The notes below the pieces were generated by a model. It did no database searches and was not told the origin of the DNA. It saw only the letters and a list, made by a program, of their open reading frames with translations. 64,000 nucleotides of DNA from Pseudoxanthomonas sp. GTDB taxonomy: Bacteria; Pseudomonadota; Gammaproteobacteria; Xanthomonadales; Xanthomonadaceae. Position numbers and translations under genes: made by a program. The stretch is taken from NCBI RefSeq assembly GCF_027498035.1, contig NZ_CP114978.1, positions 2,914,001-2,978,000 on the forward strand, in the 5' to 3' direction. Shown here piece after piece: positions 8,362-17,649 of this stretch (position 1 is its first letter; each line of letters starts with the position of its first letter).

Positions 8362-11300
8362 ATGATGGCAAGCGAAGGGAGTGGGCTGGTGCGATCGAGG
8401 CAGGTGTGGACATGGGTGGCCCGGCTGGGCCTGTTGGGGCTGTGCAGTGGCTCGGCGTGGGCGGCACAGCCACCGCAGCTGCTGTTCCGTGTCAGTGCCG
8501 ATCATGGCTTCGACGCCGATGTCGCCGGCGGGCAGGCGGTGCCGAACTTCCGCGACAAGGTGAAGCTGGTCGACAACGGCAAGTCGGGCAAGGCCATTGA
8601 ATGGGCCGACGATGGCGTGCTGTCGTGGAACGCGCCGGGCAACCTGTACACCCAGCGCGGCACGCTGTCGTTCTTCTGGCGCTCGCGCGAGCCGGTGGGG
8701 CAGGCGCCGTTCGTGATCTTCCGGGTCGGCTATGCCGACCACACCAGCTGGGACATGGCCTGGCTGCGCATCGACTGGAACGGGCACGGCTTCGATGCCT
8801 TCGTCACCGACGCCAACCTGGCCCGCGTCCGGGTCTCGTTCGACCTGCCCGCCGCACCGGCCGCCAGCGACTGGACCCACATCGCCTTCGCCTGGGACGA
8901 AACCCTTGGCGTGCGCCTGTACGTGGATGGCAAGGAAGCCGCGCGCAGGGACACCACCATCGACCTGGACGCCGGCCTTGACCAGTTCGGCCTGGCCGGG
9001 CGGGTGATGTCGCCGCACCAGGTGCAGAGCCGCTACAACTTCCTGCGCGGCAGCGACTTCGACGAGATCCGCATCTACGACCGCATGCTCGACGGCGCCG
9101 GCATGGCCGCGCTGGCCGCCCTGCGCGACCCCGCATCGGTCCAGTCCGCCGGCGACGTGCAACAGGCCTGGCTGCATCGCTATGGCTGGGACCGGCACGC
9201 TCCGCCGGTGCTGGACGCGTCGGTCACCGCGATCCGCAAGGTCGAGTTCGCCGATGCGCGTGACCTGAAGGCTTGGATGTTCAAGGGCACCGACGGCATC
9301 GCCGAAACCACCTGGCCCGGTGTCTACAACCGCTCGCGCCTGGCTGGTCGCACCGACTACTTCGAGCTGCCTGACTGGAACGTCTACGTGGAAGGCGGCA
9401 AGGCCCTGGACCTTGCCCTGCCCGACGAGCCGTTCAACCGCATCGAGATCCGCGGCGCCGCCTATGGCCGCGCGGCCTGGTCGGCACAGGCTCTTGCCAG
9501 CGACGCGTCGGCGCAGATGCTGTTCGAGCGGCCGCAGGGCGTGGTGCGCAGCGTCGATCAGTTCGCGCCGCTTCGTGGTGGGCACCTGCGCTTCACCAAT
9601 GTCGAACAGGAAACCCCGATCCAGGAGATCTGGGCCTACAACGTCGCCGCCGGCCAGGTGCCACGCGGCGCGGCCACGCTGGACTACACCGTGCAGGCCA
9701 ATGCGCTGCCGGACTACGACAACCTGGCCGAGCTGCGCGCGTTCATCGACGGCCGGTATCCGGTGGCCGAGCGCAGCACCGTGGTCGCCCTGCCGAACCG
9801 CGCGCCGGCGCGCGTGCGCAAGCCGATGGCCGCTGTGCAGGACGCGCGGCCCATCGTCCACATCCTGGTGCCGTCCACCCTGGGCGATCCGCCGCCGGAC
9901 CAGCCGCTGATGCGCAGCTGGGCCTATGGCTGGACCAACATGCATGACGGCCTGGACGGCATCGCCATCGACCTGCCCGCGCTGGACCTGCCGGCGGTGC
10001 GCGATGGCCTGATCCCGCTCAATCTCCAGGTCAAGGACCCGATCTGGCCGGCGCGCGACATGATCGATGTCAGCGTGTCGGTGCGGCCTGGCCAGGCGCG
10101 CACGGTGTGGCTGGACCTGCGTGACCGGATCCTGCCCGACCAGGCGCTGTACCTGTCCATCGCCTCGGCTGCGCCGGGCTTCAACGCCGCCGCGCTGGAG
10201 GGTGCCGGCATCCACCTGGTGTTCAAGCCGCGCGCGCAGGCCGTGGTCGAACACGTCGCGGACCGCTTCAACCAGGCGCGCGACAACTGGGGCTTCCTGG
10301 TGGAAGAACACACCACCTCGCGCCGCCAGCTGCTGTATCGCCGGCTGGAGCGCGACATGCACGACCTGCTGCGGGTGGACCCGGAGCACACGCTCGGCCG
10401 GGTGCTGTGGAACGACATCAGTTACGGCAACCAGGACGCGCTGCCGGTCGAACAGCCGGTAGCGCCCAAGGACGTGCCGGCATGGGCGTTCTGGCAGCTC
10501 GAGGACCTCAAGCTGTCGCGTGCCTTCGTCAACTGGTGGATCGACCAGCGCCAGGTGGACTACGGCGATTTCGGTGGCGGCATCTCCGACGATACCGACC
10601 TGACCCAGCAATGGCCGGGGCTGGCGCTGATGGGCGTGGACCCGGACAAGTTCAATGCCTCGATGCTGGCGCTGTCCGAGGCCAACTACCGCAACGGCAT
10701 GTTCACCAACGGCCTGTCCACGATCGAGACCGATGAGCTGCACTCCTACGAGGAAGGCATCAACCTCAACAGCGAGCTGCTGTACCTCAACTGGGGCGAT
10801 CCACGCACGGTCGAGCGGATCATGCAGACCACCCACGCGCTGACCGACATCATCACGGTCAACCCGCATGGCGACATGCTGTTCTCCAGCAACTGGTTCG
10901 GTGGCCGCAAGGTCTATCGCGAGCCCAACTGGCAATGGCAGAAGCCGTACTCGTTCCCCATCGTCCACCCGCTGATGCAGCTGGGTGCGTACAACGCCGA
11001 CCCGACCGCGCGTGGCCTGATCACCGGCCTGGCCGATGGCTACCTGGCCCACGCTTATACCAACGCCAAGGGGCAGTGGGCGTTGCCCAACGAGATCCAC
11101 TGGGCCACCGGCGCCACCCGCGGCGGCGAGCTGTTCGATGGCAGTGGTGGCTCGGAACTGATGCACACCTTCTGGGCGGCCTGGCGCTTCAGCGGCGACG
11201 ACAAGTACCTCAGGCCGCTGGACTATCGCGTGGATCGCGCCGGGCCGGGCGGGCTGTCGCTGCTGGGCGAGAACTTCCTGGATGCGCTGGGCAAGCGCGA

Positions 11301-12207
11301 CAGCTGGGGCCAGCGCATCGCCGCCGATGCCGACAAGGACGACGCCTCGCCGTTCGCCCGGTTCACCGCCTGGGAGGACAGCGGCGACACCGCGCAGCTG
11401 GCGACGCTGTTCCGTACCGAAGCCCGCGAGAAGCAGCAGAACTTCTATCTCAACACCGATGGCCAATGGTGGAGCGACCGGGTCGAATCACCGACCGAGT
11501 CGCTGCAGCGCGCGCGCCTGGGCGGGGTGGCGCTCAAGCGCAACCAGACCTGGCAGGGCAACACGGTCAGCTGGCGCTTCGATGATCCCGACGGCGCGGT
11601 CCAGGTCGGCCTGCTGCTGCCGCGGCCCACGCCCATCAGTTTCACCGTGATCGGCTACAACCTGTCGTCCAAGGCGCAGGCCGCCACGATGACGGGCTGG
11701 AACATCAGCGCCGGCCGCTGGCGCATGACCAGCGGCGTGGATCGCGATGGCGATGGCCGCATCGACGGCAAGGCTGAAACACGCGAGTTCGACTGGCAGA
11801 AAAGCGGCACGGTTGCGGTGCGTTTCCCGCCGCGCCAACAGTGGGTGATGACCCTGGAACTGGTCACGCCTGCCGCCACCCCGGTCGAACAACGTGCCGA
11901 CGTCGGTATCGGCATCGGTGACGTGCAGCGGGCCGATGGTGCAGTGATCGTGACGGTGCACAGCCTGGGCCATATCGACGCACCGGCCGGCCTGGTGTTG
12001 CTGGAGGACGCGCAGGGTCGCCGCGTTGCGCAGGCGACGTTCCCGGCATTGGACGCCCCGCGCGACCTGCAGCCCCGGACCGCCCAGGTGCGCCTGGAAT
12101 TGCCAGCCGGCTTCAAGGCCGAGGGGGCGCGGCTGCGCCTGGTCACCAACGGTGAGGTGCCCGAGGTGACGCTGCGCAACAACACGCTGGCGCTGCCGGC
12201 GCGGTAA
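8362..12207 (+). CDS. Giant secreted LamG-domain protein, putative polysaccharide-active enzyme
   Basis: About 1281 aa; not assigned to a named family. A hydrophobic signal ends at SGSAWAAQ. Residues about 40-250 look like a LamG/concanavalin A-like jellyroll (GTLSFFWRSR, DEIRIYDRMLDG). A middle beta-rich segment follows. Then an alpha-helical, toroid-like part runs from about residue 640 to 1050, with aromatic/acidic patches such as YGDFGGGISDDTDL, IETDELHSYEEG and NEIHWATGATRGGEL. It ends in beta-rich repeats. The pattern resembles large lyases or hydrolases, and its place between a pectin methylesterase and the Kdu genes suggests pectin or rhamnogalacturonan, but that is inference. A GTG at 8389 with a GAAGGGAG ribosome site is an alternative start that gives a cleaner signal peptide. 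Confidence 0.75.
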   Translation: MMASEGSGLVRSRQVWTWVARLGLLGLCSGSAWAAQPPQLLFRVSADHGFDADVAGGQAVPNFRDKVKLVDNGKSGKAIEWADDGVLSWNAPGNLYTQRGTLSFFWRSREPVGQAPFVIFRVGYADHTSWDMAWLRIDWNGHGFDAFVTDANLARVRVSFDLPAAPAASDWTHIAFAWDETLGVRLYVDGKEAARRDTTIDLDAGLDQFGLAGRVMSPHQVQSRYNFLRGSDFDEIRIYDRMLDGAGMAALAALRDPASVQSAGDVQQAWLHRYGWDRHAPPVLDASVTAIRKVEFADARDLKAWMFKGTDGIAETTWPGVYNRSRLAGRTDYFELPDWNVYVEGGKALDLALPDEPFNRIEIRGAAYGRAAWSAQALASDASAQMLFERPQGVVRSVDQFAPLRGGHLRFTNVEQETPIQEIWAYNVAAGQVPRGAATLDYTVQANALPDYDNLAELRAFIDGRYPVAERSTVVALPNRAPARVRKPMAAVQDARPIVHILVPSTLGDPPPDQPLMRSWAYGWTNMHDGLDGIAIDLPALDLPAVRDGLIPLNLQVKDPIWPARDMIDVSVSVRPGQARTVWLDLRDRILPDQALYLSIASAAPGFNAAALEGAGIHLVFKPRAQAVVEHVADRFNQARDNWGFLVEEHTTSRRQLLYRRLERDMHDLLRVDPEHTLGRVLWNDISYGNQDALPVEQPVAPKDVPAWAFWQLEDLKLSRAFVNWWIDQRQVDYGDFGGGISDDTDLTQQWPGLALMGVDPDKFNASMLALSEANYRNGMFTNGLSTIETDELHSYEEGINLNSELLYLNWGDPRTVERIMQTTHALTDIITVNPHGDMLFSSNWFGGRKVYREPNWQWQKPYSFPIVHPLMQLGAYNADPTARGLITGLADGYLAHAYTNAKGQWALPNEIHWATGATRGGELFDGSGGSELMHTFWAAWRFSGDDKYLRPLDYRVDRAGPGGLSLLGENFLDALGKRDSWGQRIAADADKDDASPFARFTAWEDSGDTAQLATLFRTEAREKQQNFYLNTDGQWWSDRVESPTESLQRARLGGVALKRNQTWQGNTVSWRFDDPDGAVQVGLLLPRPTPISFTVIGYNLSSKAQAATMTGWNISAGRWRMTSGVDRDGDGRIDGKAETREFDWQKSGTVAVRFPPRQQWVMTLELVTPAATPVEQRADVGIGIGDVQRADGAVIVTVHSLGHIDAPAGLVLLEDAQGRRVAQATFPALDAPRDLQPRTAQVRLELPAGFKAEGARLRLVTNGEVPEVTLRNNTLALPAR

Positions 12208-12218
12208 GCGACGCGGGA

Positions 12219-12875
12219 CTACCGCGCGCTGTCGCGCAGCTGCAGTCCGTCGGGGTGAGACACGGCCTGCAGCTGGTGGAAATCCCGCGCGCTGCGGTGC
12301 GGCGTCTCCAGGGGATCGGCGTGGGTGGCGGTGATCACCAGCACCTCGGCACCGGCGGCTTCGCCTGCGCCGATCCCAGCCGGTGCGTCCTCGAAGATCA
12401 AGCAATGCTTCGCATCAACGCCCAGCCGCGCCGCGGCCAGTCGGTAGCCGGACGGATCGGGCTTGCCGCGTTCGACGTCCTCGGCTGCCACCATCACGGC
12501 AGGCGGCGACAAGCCCGCCGCCTGCAGCCGGCGCACGGCCAGTTCGCGCGGCGCGGAAGTGACGATGGCCCAGGCCTGCGGCGGCAGGCTGGCGGTGAAC
12601 GCCGCGGCGCCGGCGATGGCCTCCACGCCGGCCATGTCCTCCAGCTCCCAGGCGGTGATGCGTGCGGCTTCGACGTCGGCATCCATGCCCGGTAAGGCCA
12701 CCCGGCGCACGGTGTCGATGGCACGCGCACCGTGGATGGTGGGGATGAAGGTCGCCACGTCCAGGCCGTGTTCGCGCGCCCAGCGTGTCCAGACCCGCTC
12801 GGCGGCGGCGATGGAGGTCAACAAGGTGCCGTCCATGTCGAACAGGAAGGCGGCGTAGTGCGGGATGGCGGTCAA
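12219..12875 (-). CDS. HAD-superfamily sugar phosphatase / phosphoglucomutase-like protein
   Basis: 218 aa cytoplasmic HAD subclass IA protein. Motif I is DMDGTLLTS with both nucleophile and acid/base Asp; motif II is the Ser in IVTSAPRE; motif III Lys is in ERGKPDP; motif IV is IFEDAPAG. A small helical cap lies between motifs I and II, as in beta-phosphoglucomutase and the YfbT sugar phosphatases. Substrate unknown. It is last in a minus-strand operon with a mutarotase and two esterases. The start codon is TTG with no clear ribosome site, so the start is uncertain. Confidence 0.85.
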   Translation of the reverse strand: MTAIPHYAAFLFDMDGTLLTSIAAAERVWTRWAREHGLDVATFIPTIHGARAIDTVRRVALPGMDADVEAARITAWELEDMAGVEAIAGAAAFTASLPPQAWAIVTSAPRELAVRRLQAAGLSPPAVMVAAEDVERGKPDPSGYRLAAARLGVDAKHCLIFEDAPAGIGAGEAAGAEVLVITATHADPLETPHRSARDFHQLQAVSHPDGLQLRDSAR

Positions 12876-12935
12876 TGCGGTGTCCAGCGGCGGGGCAGGC
12901 CAGCCTAACGGCCGTCGCCTGTGTGCCGGGTCAAC

Positions 12936-13991
12936 TCACGCCGGGTCCACGCGGATCCGCTGCACCAGCCGGTGCTGCGCGCCGGGGACCAGTTCCACCA
13001 CATCGGCGCCGGCGTTGGTTGCTTCCAGGCACACGTAGTGGCGCCAGCCGGGGCCGATGTCGGGGCTGCGGGTCTCGACGGCGATGCCGGGGTTCCAGGT
13101 CACCACGCTGTTGCTGCCTTCGGTGCGCAGGTGGATGCGACGGTGCAAGATCGGATCGTCAATGGTGTAGTCGCCAGCGGTGCCGGTATAGAGGCGGTCG
13201 GCCTGGCCGCCGATATCCGCCAGCGACCAGTCGCCACGCTGGCGATAGGCGTTGGCGAAGCCTTCGGACTTTTCGCGATAGGTCGCGCCATCCAGCCCCC
13301 GCACGCGCACCTGCAGCGCATCGCCGACCCGGTAATACGTGTGCAGCGCCTGGGTGAAGCGCACCGGCGTGGTGCCGGTATTGGTGGTCAGCAGGGTCTG
13401 CTCGAGCGTCTTGCCCAGCTGCACGGTCATCTGCAGCGACAGGCCCAGGCCTGGCAATGCCGGCGGTGCCATCACCACGCTGAGCGCGCCGTCTGCCGCG
13501 CGTTCGGCCGAGACGACCCGCCACGGCAGCGTCCGCACCAGGCCGTGCGCGGGCATGTCCGCGCGCTGGCCCTGGCGGGCGAAGTACGGCCACAGCACCG
13601 GCACGCCGCCGCGTACCGGCGCGGGCGGGCGCGGGCTCAGCGGTGACAGCCACAGCACCTCCTGCCCGCCATGCGGCACGTAGGACAGCAGGTGGCCGCC
13701 GAACAACGCGATCACGGCCGTGCCCTGTGGCGTCTCCAGCTGCACTGCGTCATAACCTTCGAACTGCACCCGCGACAGCCCCGGCACGTCCGGCAGCGTG
13801 GTCATCGCGGCGACCGGTTCGGCCTGCACCGCGGCGAACGCGGTCTCGCCGACATCACCGATGCCGGCGGGCGCCTGCAAGGTGCGCGGTGCCGCGCAGG
13901 CGCACAGGACCGACGCCAGCAAGGCACCGAGCCACCACGGTGCCGGGCGCCGGTGCCGCAAGGTGAGCATGGGGTTGCGGCGAAACGACAC
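12936..13991 (-). CDS. Aldose-1-epimerase / hexose-6-phosphate mutarotase-like lipoprotein
   Basis: About 351 aa. The beta-sandwich epimerase fold is visible in FGGHLLSYVPHGGQEVLWLS, GGVPVLWPYF, PAHGLVRTLPW and LHTYYRVGD (catalytic His pair) and in WNPGIA toward the C-terminus. The best match is the YeaD type. It is unusual in beginning with a membrane segment and a lipobox-like SVLCAC, which predicts an exported lipoprotein, whereas YeaD proteins are cytoplasmic. A periplasmic role on free uronates or oligosaccharides would fit the neighbourhood. The GTG start at 13991 is weak; the ATG at 13968-13970 is an alternative. Confidence 0.8.
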   Translation of the reverse strand: MSFRRNPMLTLRHRRPAPWWLGALLASVLCACAAPRTLQAPAGIGDVGETAFAAVQAEPVAAMTTLPDVPGLSRVQFEGYDAVQLETPQGTAVIALFGGHLLSYVPHGGQEVLWLSPLSPRPPAPVRGGVPVLWPYFARQGQRADMPAHGLVRTLPWRVVSAERAADGALSVVMAPPALPGLGLSLQMTVQLGKTLEQTLLTTNTGTTPVRFTQALHTYYRVGDALQVRVRGLDGATYREKSEGFANAYRQRGDWSLADIGGQADRLYTGTAGDYTIDDPILHRRIHLRTEGSNSVVTWNPGIAVETRSPDIGPGWRHYVCLEATNAGADVVELVPGAQHRLVQRIRVDPA

Positions 13992-14003
13992 GCGCGGCGG
14001 CGC

Positions 14004-15611
14004 TCAGAACGTGCCGCGCTGGACGAACGGCACCTGCGCGTACAGCCGGCGCTCGCCTCCGCGCGGGTCGTCCTGCAACTCGCTGGTGTCGTCGAACACC
14101 ATCGTTTCGCGGCGTGCCATCGAATACGGCTTCCAGGCCGGCAGCCCGGCGTGGTTGGGATCGCCATGGCGGGCGAAGGCCAGCAGCGTGTCGCACATCT
14201 GCGTGGCCATGCGCCTGGCGGCCGCGCTGGTGCCGGTGCGCGAACCGGGCTGGGCGATGGTGTCGAACACCAGCGGGATGTCCAGCGTGTGGCAGGCGCG
14301 GAGTCTGGCCGCGGGGCCAGCGCGGTCGTACCAGTCCAGCTGGTAGGCCCAGGTCGGCGCGCCCTGGCGCGCGCGCGCTTCGAGTTCCTCCACCGCACCG
14401 CGCCACGAGCGCCCGGCGGTGGTGGCGGCGAAGAACACGTCCGAGGGCGTGGCGTGCGGATAGAGGCGGCGGTATTCGGCGATGACCGTCGCCGGCAGCA
14501 GGTCGACGAACTGCTGCTGCTCCAGCAGCGCCGGCAGTTCGTCCCAGGACAGTTCGAAATGGTGCGGGTCGTTGCCCAGGAAGGCGCGGGTTTCGTCGTG
14601 GGTATTGCCGATCACCATCGGCAGCTGCGCCGATTGCCGTGGCGCCTCCGGCCAGAACGGATGCGCCGGCAGCACGCCGCCGTCCATGACCGGCCCCAGG
14701 TACAGGGCGGTGTCTTCCGCGCGCGACGGGTCGCGCACGTGCAGGCCTTCCAGCAGCCGTTCGACCGGCAGCGTGCGCAGGCCTGCGGCGTCCTTGACGC
14801 CCAGCGCGTCCATGTAGATCCGCGCGCGCTGGGTGGCCGCACGTGGCCCGCAGGCGGTGACCTGCTGGCCGCTCATCGTCCAGGCGCGGTGGAACAGGCC
14901 CTGGGCCGCGGGCATCGCCATCAGTGTGGCGATCTTGGCGCCGCCGCCGGACTGGCCGAACACGGTGACATTGCCGGCATCGCCGCCAAATTCCTGCGCA
15001 TGCTGGCGGAGCCACTGCAGCGCCTGCACCAGGTCGAGCTGGCCGACGTTGCCGGAGTCGGCGAAGGACCCGTCGCCCAGCTGCGCCAGGTACAGATAGC
15101 CGAAGGCATTGAGCCGGTGGTTGACGGTGACCACCACCACGTCGCCGCGCCTGCACAGCGGCACGCCATCGTAGAGCGCGTCGCTGCCCGAGCCGTTGTT
15201 GAACGCGCCACCGTGGATGTAGAACAGGATCGGCCGCTTGCCGCCATCGCGCAGCGCCGGTGTCCAGATATTGAGGAACAGGCAGTCCTCGCTGGTGGCT
15301 TCCTCGGCCTTGGCCTGTGGCGCGGCGGCGCCAGCTCGGGTGGCATCGCGCACGCCCTGCCAGGGCTGTTCCGGCAGCGCCGGCTGGAAGCGCCGGGTCG
15401 CGGTGTCTGCGCCGTACGGAATCCCCTTGAAGACCTTGATGCCGCCGTCGTTGTAACCCCGTAGCTGGCCGCTGCGAGTGCGGGCCAGTGGCGCATCGGC
15501 GCTGGCGCCGTGCGTTGCCTGGGCCGACCACGCCGGTGCAGTGGCCAGGGCCAGGCCACCGAGCGCGGCCTGCCGCAGGAATGCGCGGCGCGCACCGCCG
15601 TCGTGGCTCAT
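14004..15611 (-). CDS. Type-B carboxylesterase, Tat-exported
   Basis: 535 aa serine esterase of the carboxylesterase/p-nitrobenzyl esterase family. It starts with a Tat-like signal, RRAFLRQAALGG. The oxyanion motif is YIHGGAF, the nucleophile elbow GQSGGGAK, the acidic residue probably in NTHDETR and the His in ACHTLDIPL. EDCLFLNIW is a family signature. It overlaps the preceding esterase gene by four bases (ATGA), so they are translationally coupled. In this cluster it may remove acetyl, methyl or feruloyl groups from pectin side chains; the exact substrate cannot be read from sequence. Confidence 0.88.
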   Translation of the reverse strand: MSHDGGARRAFLRQAALGGLALATAPAWSAQATHGASADAPLARTRSGQLRGYNDGGIKVFKGIPYGADTATRRFQPALPEQPWQGVRDATRAGAAAPQAKAEEATSEDCLFLNIWTPALRDGGKRPILFYIHGGAFNNGSGSDALYDGVPLCRRGDVVVVTVNHRLNAFGYLYLAQLGDGSFADSGNVGQLDLVQALQWLRQHAQEFGGDAGNVTVFGQSGGGAKIATLMAMPAAQGLFHRAWTMSGQQVTACGPRAATQRARIYMDALGVKDAAGLRTLPVERLLEGLHVRDPSRAEDTALYLGPVMDGGVLPAHPFWPEAPRQSAQLPMVIGNTHDETRAFLGNDPHHFELSWDELPALLEQQQFVDLLPATVIAEYRRLYPHATPSDVFFAATTAGRSWRGAVEELEARARQGAPTWAYQLDWYDRAGPAARLRACHTLDIPLVFDTIAQPGSRTGTSAAARRMATQMCDTLLAFARHGDPNHAGLPAWKPYSMARRETMVFDDTSELQDDPRGGERRLYAQVPFVQRGTF

Positions 15612-16645
15612 CGTGCGGTCTCCGCGGACTTGCCCGCATCCCCTTGCGTGTACTGCCAGCGCATCCAGTCCATCGCCAGCCGCGGCCAGGCCGACAGGGT
15701 CAGCCCGTCGGCCTGGCCGATGCCAAAGCCGTGGCCACCCACCGGGAAGACATGCAGTTCGGTGGACACCTGGTGGGCCAGCAGCGACTGGGCATAGACC
15801 AGGGTGTTGGCCACCGGTACCACCGTGTCGTCCTGGGCGTGCACCAGGAAGGCCGGCGGACTGGCGGCAGTGACGGTGTTCTGCGCCGAATAGGCTTGGC
15901 GCGCGGCGGCGTCGTTGCCGGCACCGAGCAAGCGCTCGCGCGAGCCGGCATGGGCGATCTCCAGCCCCAGGTCGATCACCGGGTAGACCAGCAGCTGCAG
16001 GTCCGGCCGGGCCGACTGCCGGTCTGCAGCGTCCAGCGGCGCATAGACCCTGGCATCGAAACGCGTGGCCAGGCTGGCGGCGACATGGCCGCCGGCGGAG
16101 AAACCCAGTATCCCGACCTTGTGCGGATCGACCTGGTAGTCGGCGGCGTGGGCCCGGATCAGGCGCATGGCGCGCTGCGCGTCGGCCAGCGGCACGTCGC
16201 GCGGGTCCGGGTGGCCTTCGGCCGGCAGCCGGTAGCGCAGCACGAACAGGGTGAATCCGCCACGCTCGACGAAGTCGGGCACCAGCCCGGTGCCTTCGTT
16301 ATCCAGGACGATCCGCCCGTAACCGCCGCCGGGCGTGACCAGCAGGGCCATGCCGTTGGGCCTGGCCGGGCGGTAGACCACCAGGTAGGGATGGCTGACC
16401 CGGTCGATGAAACGGTCTGGCTTGGCCGAATCGTCGCTGCGGTCGGTGATCCGGTCGGCGTCTTCCAGCGCGGTATCGCCCGGGGCCAACCCACCGGGCC
16501 ACAGCAGGATCCGGCTGTCACGTTCGCCCGGCGACTCGCCGGCGCGGTGTTCGGCGGCCGTGGCGGTCGCCGGCCCGCAAAGACAGGCCAGCGCGGCCCA
16601 GGCCAGCAGGCGCGCTGCGGCGCCCCAGGTTTTTCCAGTCTGCAT
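15608..16645 (-). CDS. Secreted alpha/beta-hydrolase, acetyl-xylan/pectin esterase-like
   Basis: 345 aa alpha/beta-hydrolase (COG0657-like). A signal peptide ends near PATATAAE. Oxyanion motif LVTPGGGYG, nucleophile GFSAGGH, Asp in QDDTVVP and catalytic His in GGHGFG form a complete triad. The ATG at 16645 is chosen because it sits 6 bp behind a GGGAGGGG ribosome site; the TTG two codons earlier touches that site. It is first in the minus-strand operon and divergent from the FAH/TRAP operon, with one LacI-type operator between. Confidence 0.87.
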   Translation of the reverse strand: MQTGKTWGAAARLLAWAALACLCGPATATAAEHRAGESPGERDSRILLWPGGLAPGDTALEDADRITDRSDDSAKPDRFIDRVSHPYLVVYRPARPNGMALLVTPGGGYGRIVLDNEGTGLVPDFVERGGFTLFVLRYRLPAEGHPDPRDVPLADAQRAMRLIRAHAADYQVDPHKVGILGFSAGGHVAASLATRFDARVYAPLDAADRQSARPDLQLLVYPVIDLGLEIAHAGSRERLLGAGNDAAARQAYSAQNTVTAASPPAFLVHAQDDTVVPVANTLVYAQSLLAHQVSTELHVFPVGGHGFGIGQADGLTLSAWPRLAMDWMRWQYTQGDAGKSAETAR

Positions 16646-16707
16646 TTGCAACCCCTCCCAGGGTGTCCAGCGAGGCGTGCATCAAGCCATGTCGCGGTGC
16701 ACATTGC

Positions 16708-16730
16708 CAATGACACCGGTTTACCATATA
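16708..16730. promoter_or_regulatory. LacI-type operator, site E
   Basis: Core AATGACACCGGTTTACCAT, with the conserved AATGACACC/GGT half. It lies 63 bp from the esterase ATG and about 62 bp from the FAH-family start, so one site may control both divergent operons. Confidence 0.6.
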
Positions 16731-16791
16731 CATCGACCCCAGGCGCTGTCGATGGGCAGTGCAACAACTTCCGCCTACGCAGGACACCGTC

Positions 16792-17610
16792 TTGAGCAAG
16801 GACAGCAACCAACCCGATCCGCCGCCCGCCGATGCCGACGCCATTGCGCGCAGCTTCGTGCGGGCCCGCCAGCAGGGCGTTTCGCTGCCGGGGTTCCCCG
16901 GGACGATCCCGGAAGACCTGGAGCGCGCCTACGCGGTGCAGGACCTGGCCATCGCCCAGTGGCCGGACACCGTGGTCGGCTGGAAGGTGGGCTACATCGC
17001 CGCCGGGCGCCGCGACGCCAGCGGTGACGACCGCCTGCTGGGCCCGATCTACGCCCGCCAGTGCTGGGATGCCACCGGTGCCATCGTGGAATTCCCCGTG
17101 TTCGTGGGGGGCTTTGCGGCGGTCGAGGCCGAATACGTGCTGCGCCTGGAACAGGACGCGCCTGCCGACCAGCTGGCGTACACGCCCGAACAGGCCGCGG
17201 CCATCGCCTCGACCCTGTTGCTGGGCGTGGAGATCGCCAGCAGCCCGCTGGCCACCATCAACCAGCTCGGGCCGCGCGTGGTGGTCTCGGATTTCGGCAA
17301 CAACAACGGCCTGATCCTGGGGCCGGTCGTCCCCGATTGGCAGGCGCTGGACGAAACCGCGCTGCGGGCCGAGACCCTGATCGAGGGCCGCAGCGTCGGC
17401 ACCGGCGGTGCGACCCTGCTGCCGGGCGGGCTGCGGGCGGCGTTCGCGTTCGCCCTGGGGCGTTCGGCCCGGCGCGGGCGGCCGTTGAAGAAAGGCGATC
17501 TGATCGCTACCGGCAATGCCACCGGGATTCACGACATCGAAGCCGGCCAGCAGGCGCTGATCCGGTTCGAGGGATACGCAGAAATTTCATGCAAGGCCAT
17601 CGCCGCGTAA
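16792..17610 (+). CDS. Fumarylacetoacetate hydrolase / 2-keto-4-pentenoate hydratase family enzyme
   Basis: About 272 aa cytoplasmic enzyme. The hydratase-type signatures are VVGWKVGYI, the EAEYVLRL acidic segment with metal-binding Glu, ASTLLLGVEIAS, and ATGNATGIHDI near the end. Family members act on 2-oxo acids with Mg2+; in uronate loci they may process unsaturated or dehydrated keto-sugar acids, but the reaction here is unknown. It is first gene of the TRAP transporter operon. Start uncertain: the TTG at 16792 has a weak AGGA site, and a GTG at 16759 is also in frame. Confidence 0.8.
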   Translation: MSKDSNQPDPPPADADAIARSFVRARQQGVSLPGFPGTIPEDLERAYAVQDLAIAQWPDTVVGWKVGYIAAGRRDASGDDRLLGPIYARQCWDATGAIVEFPVFVGGFAAVEAEYVLRLEQDAPADQLAYTPEQAAAIASTLLLGVEIASSPLATINQLGPRVVVSDFGNNNGLILGPVVPDWQALDETALRAETLIEGRSVGTGGATLLPGGLRAAFAFALGRSARRGRPLKKGDLIATGNATGIHDIEAGQQALIRFEGYAEISCKAIAA

Positions 17611-17649
17611 CGTTGCGCACGATGGGGTGACAACGCGCGGGAGGGCGCC

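Noticed and set aside
5297..8473. Long minus-strand frame of about 1058 codons
   Set aside because: It lies antisense to receptor 2 and the pectin methylesterase, both of which have clear motifs. In GC-rich DNA long antisense frames are common.
8275..11466. Minus-strand frame of about 1063 codons
   Set aside because: Shadow of the LamG protein; repetitive composition and no motifs.
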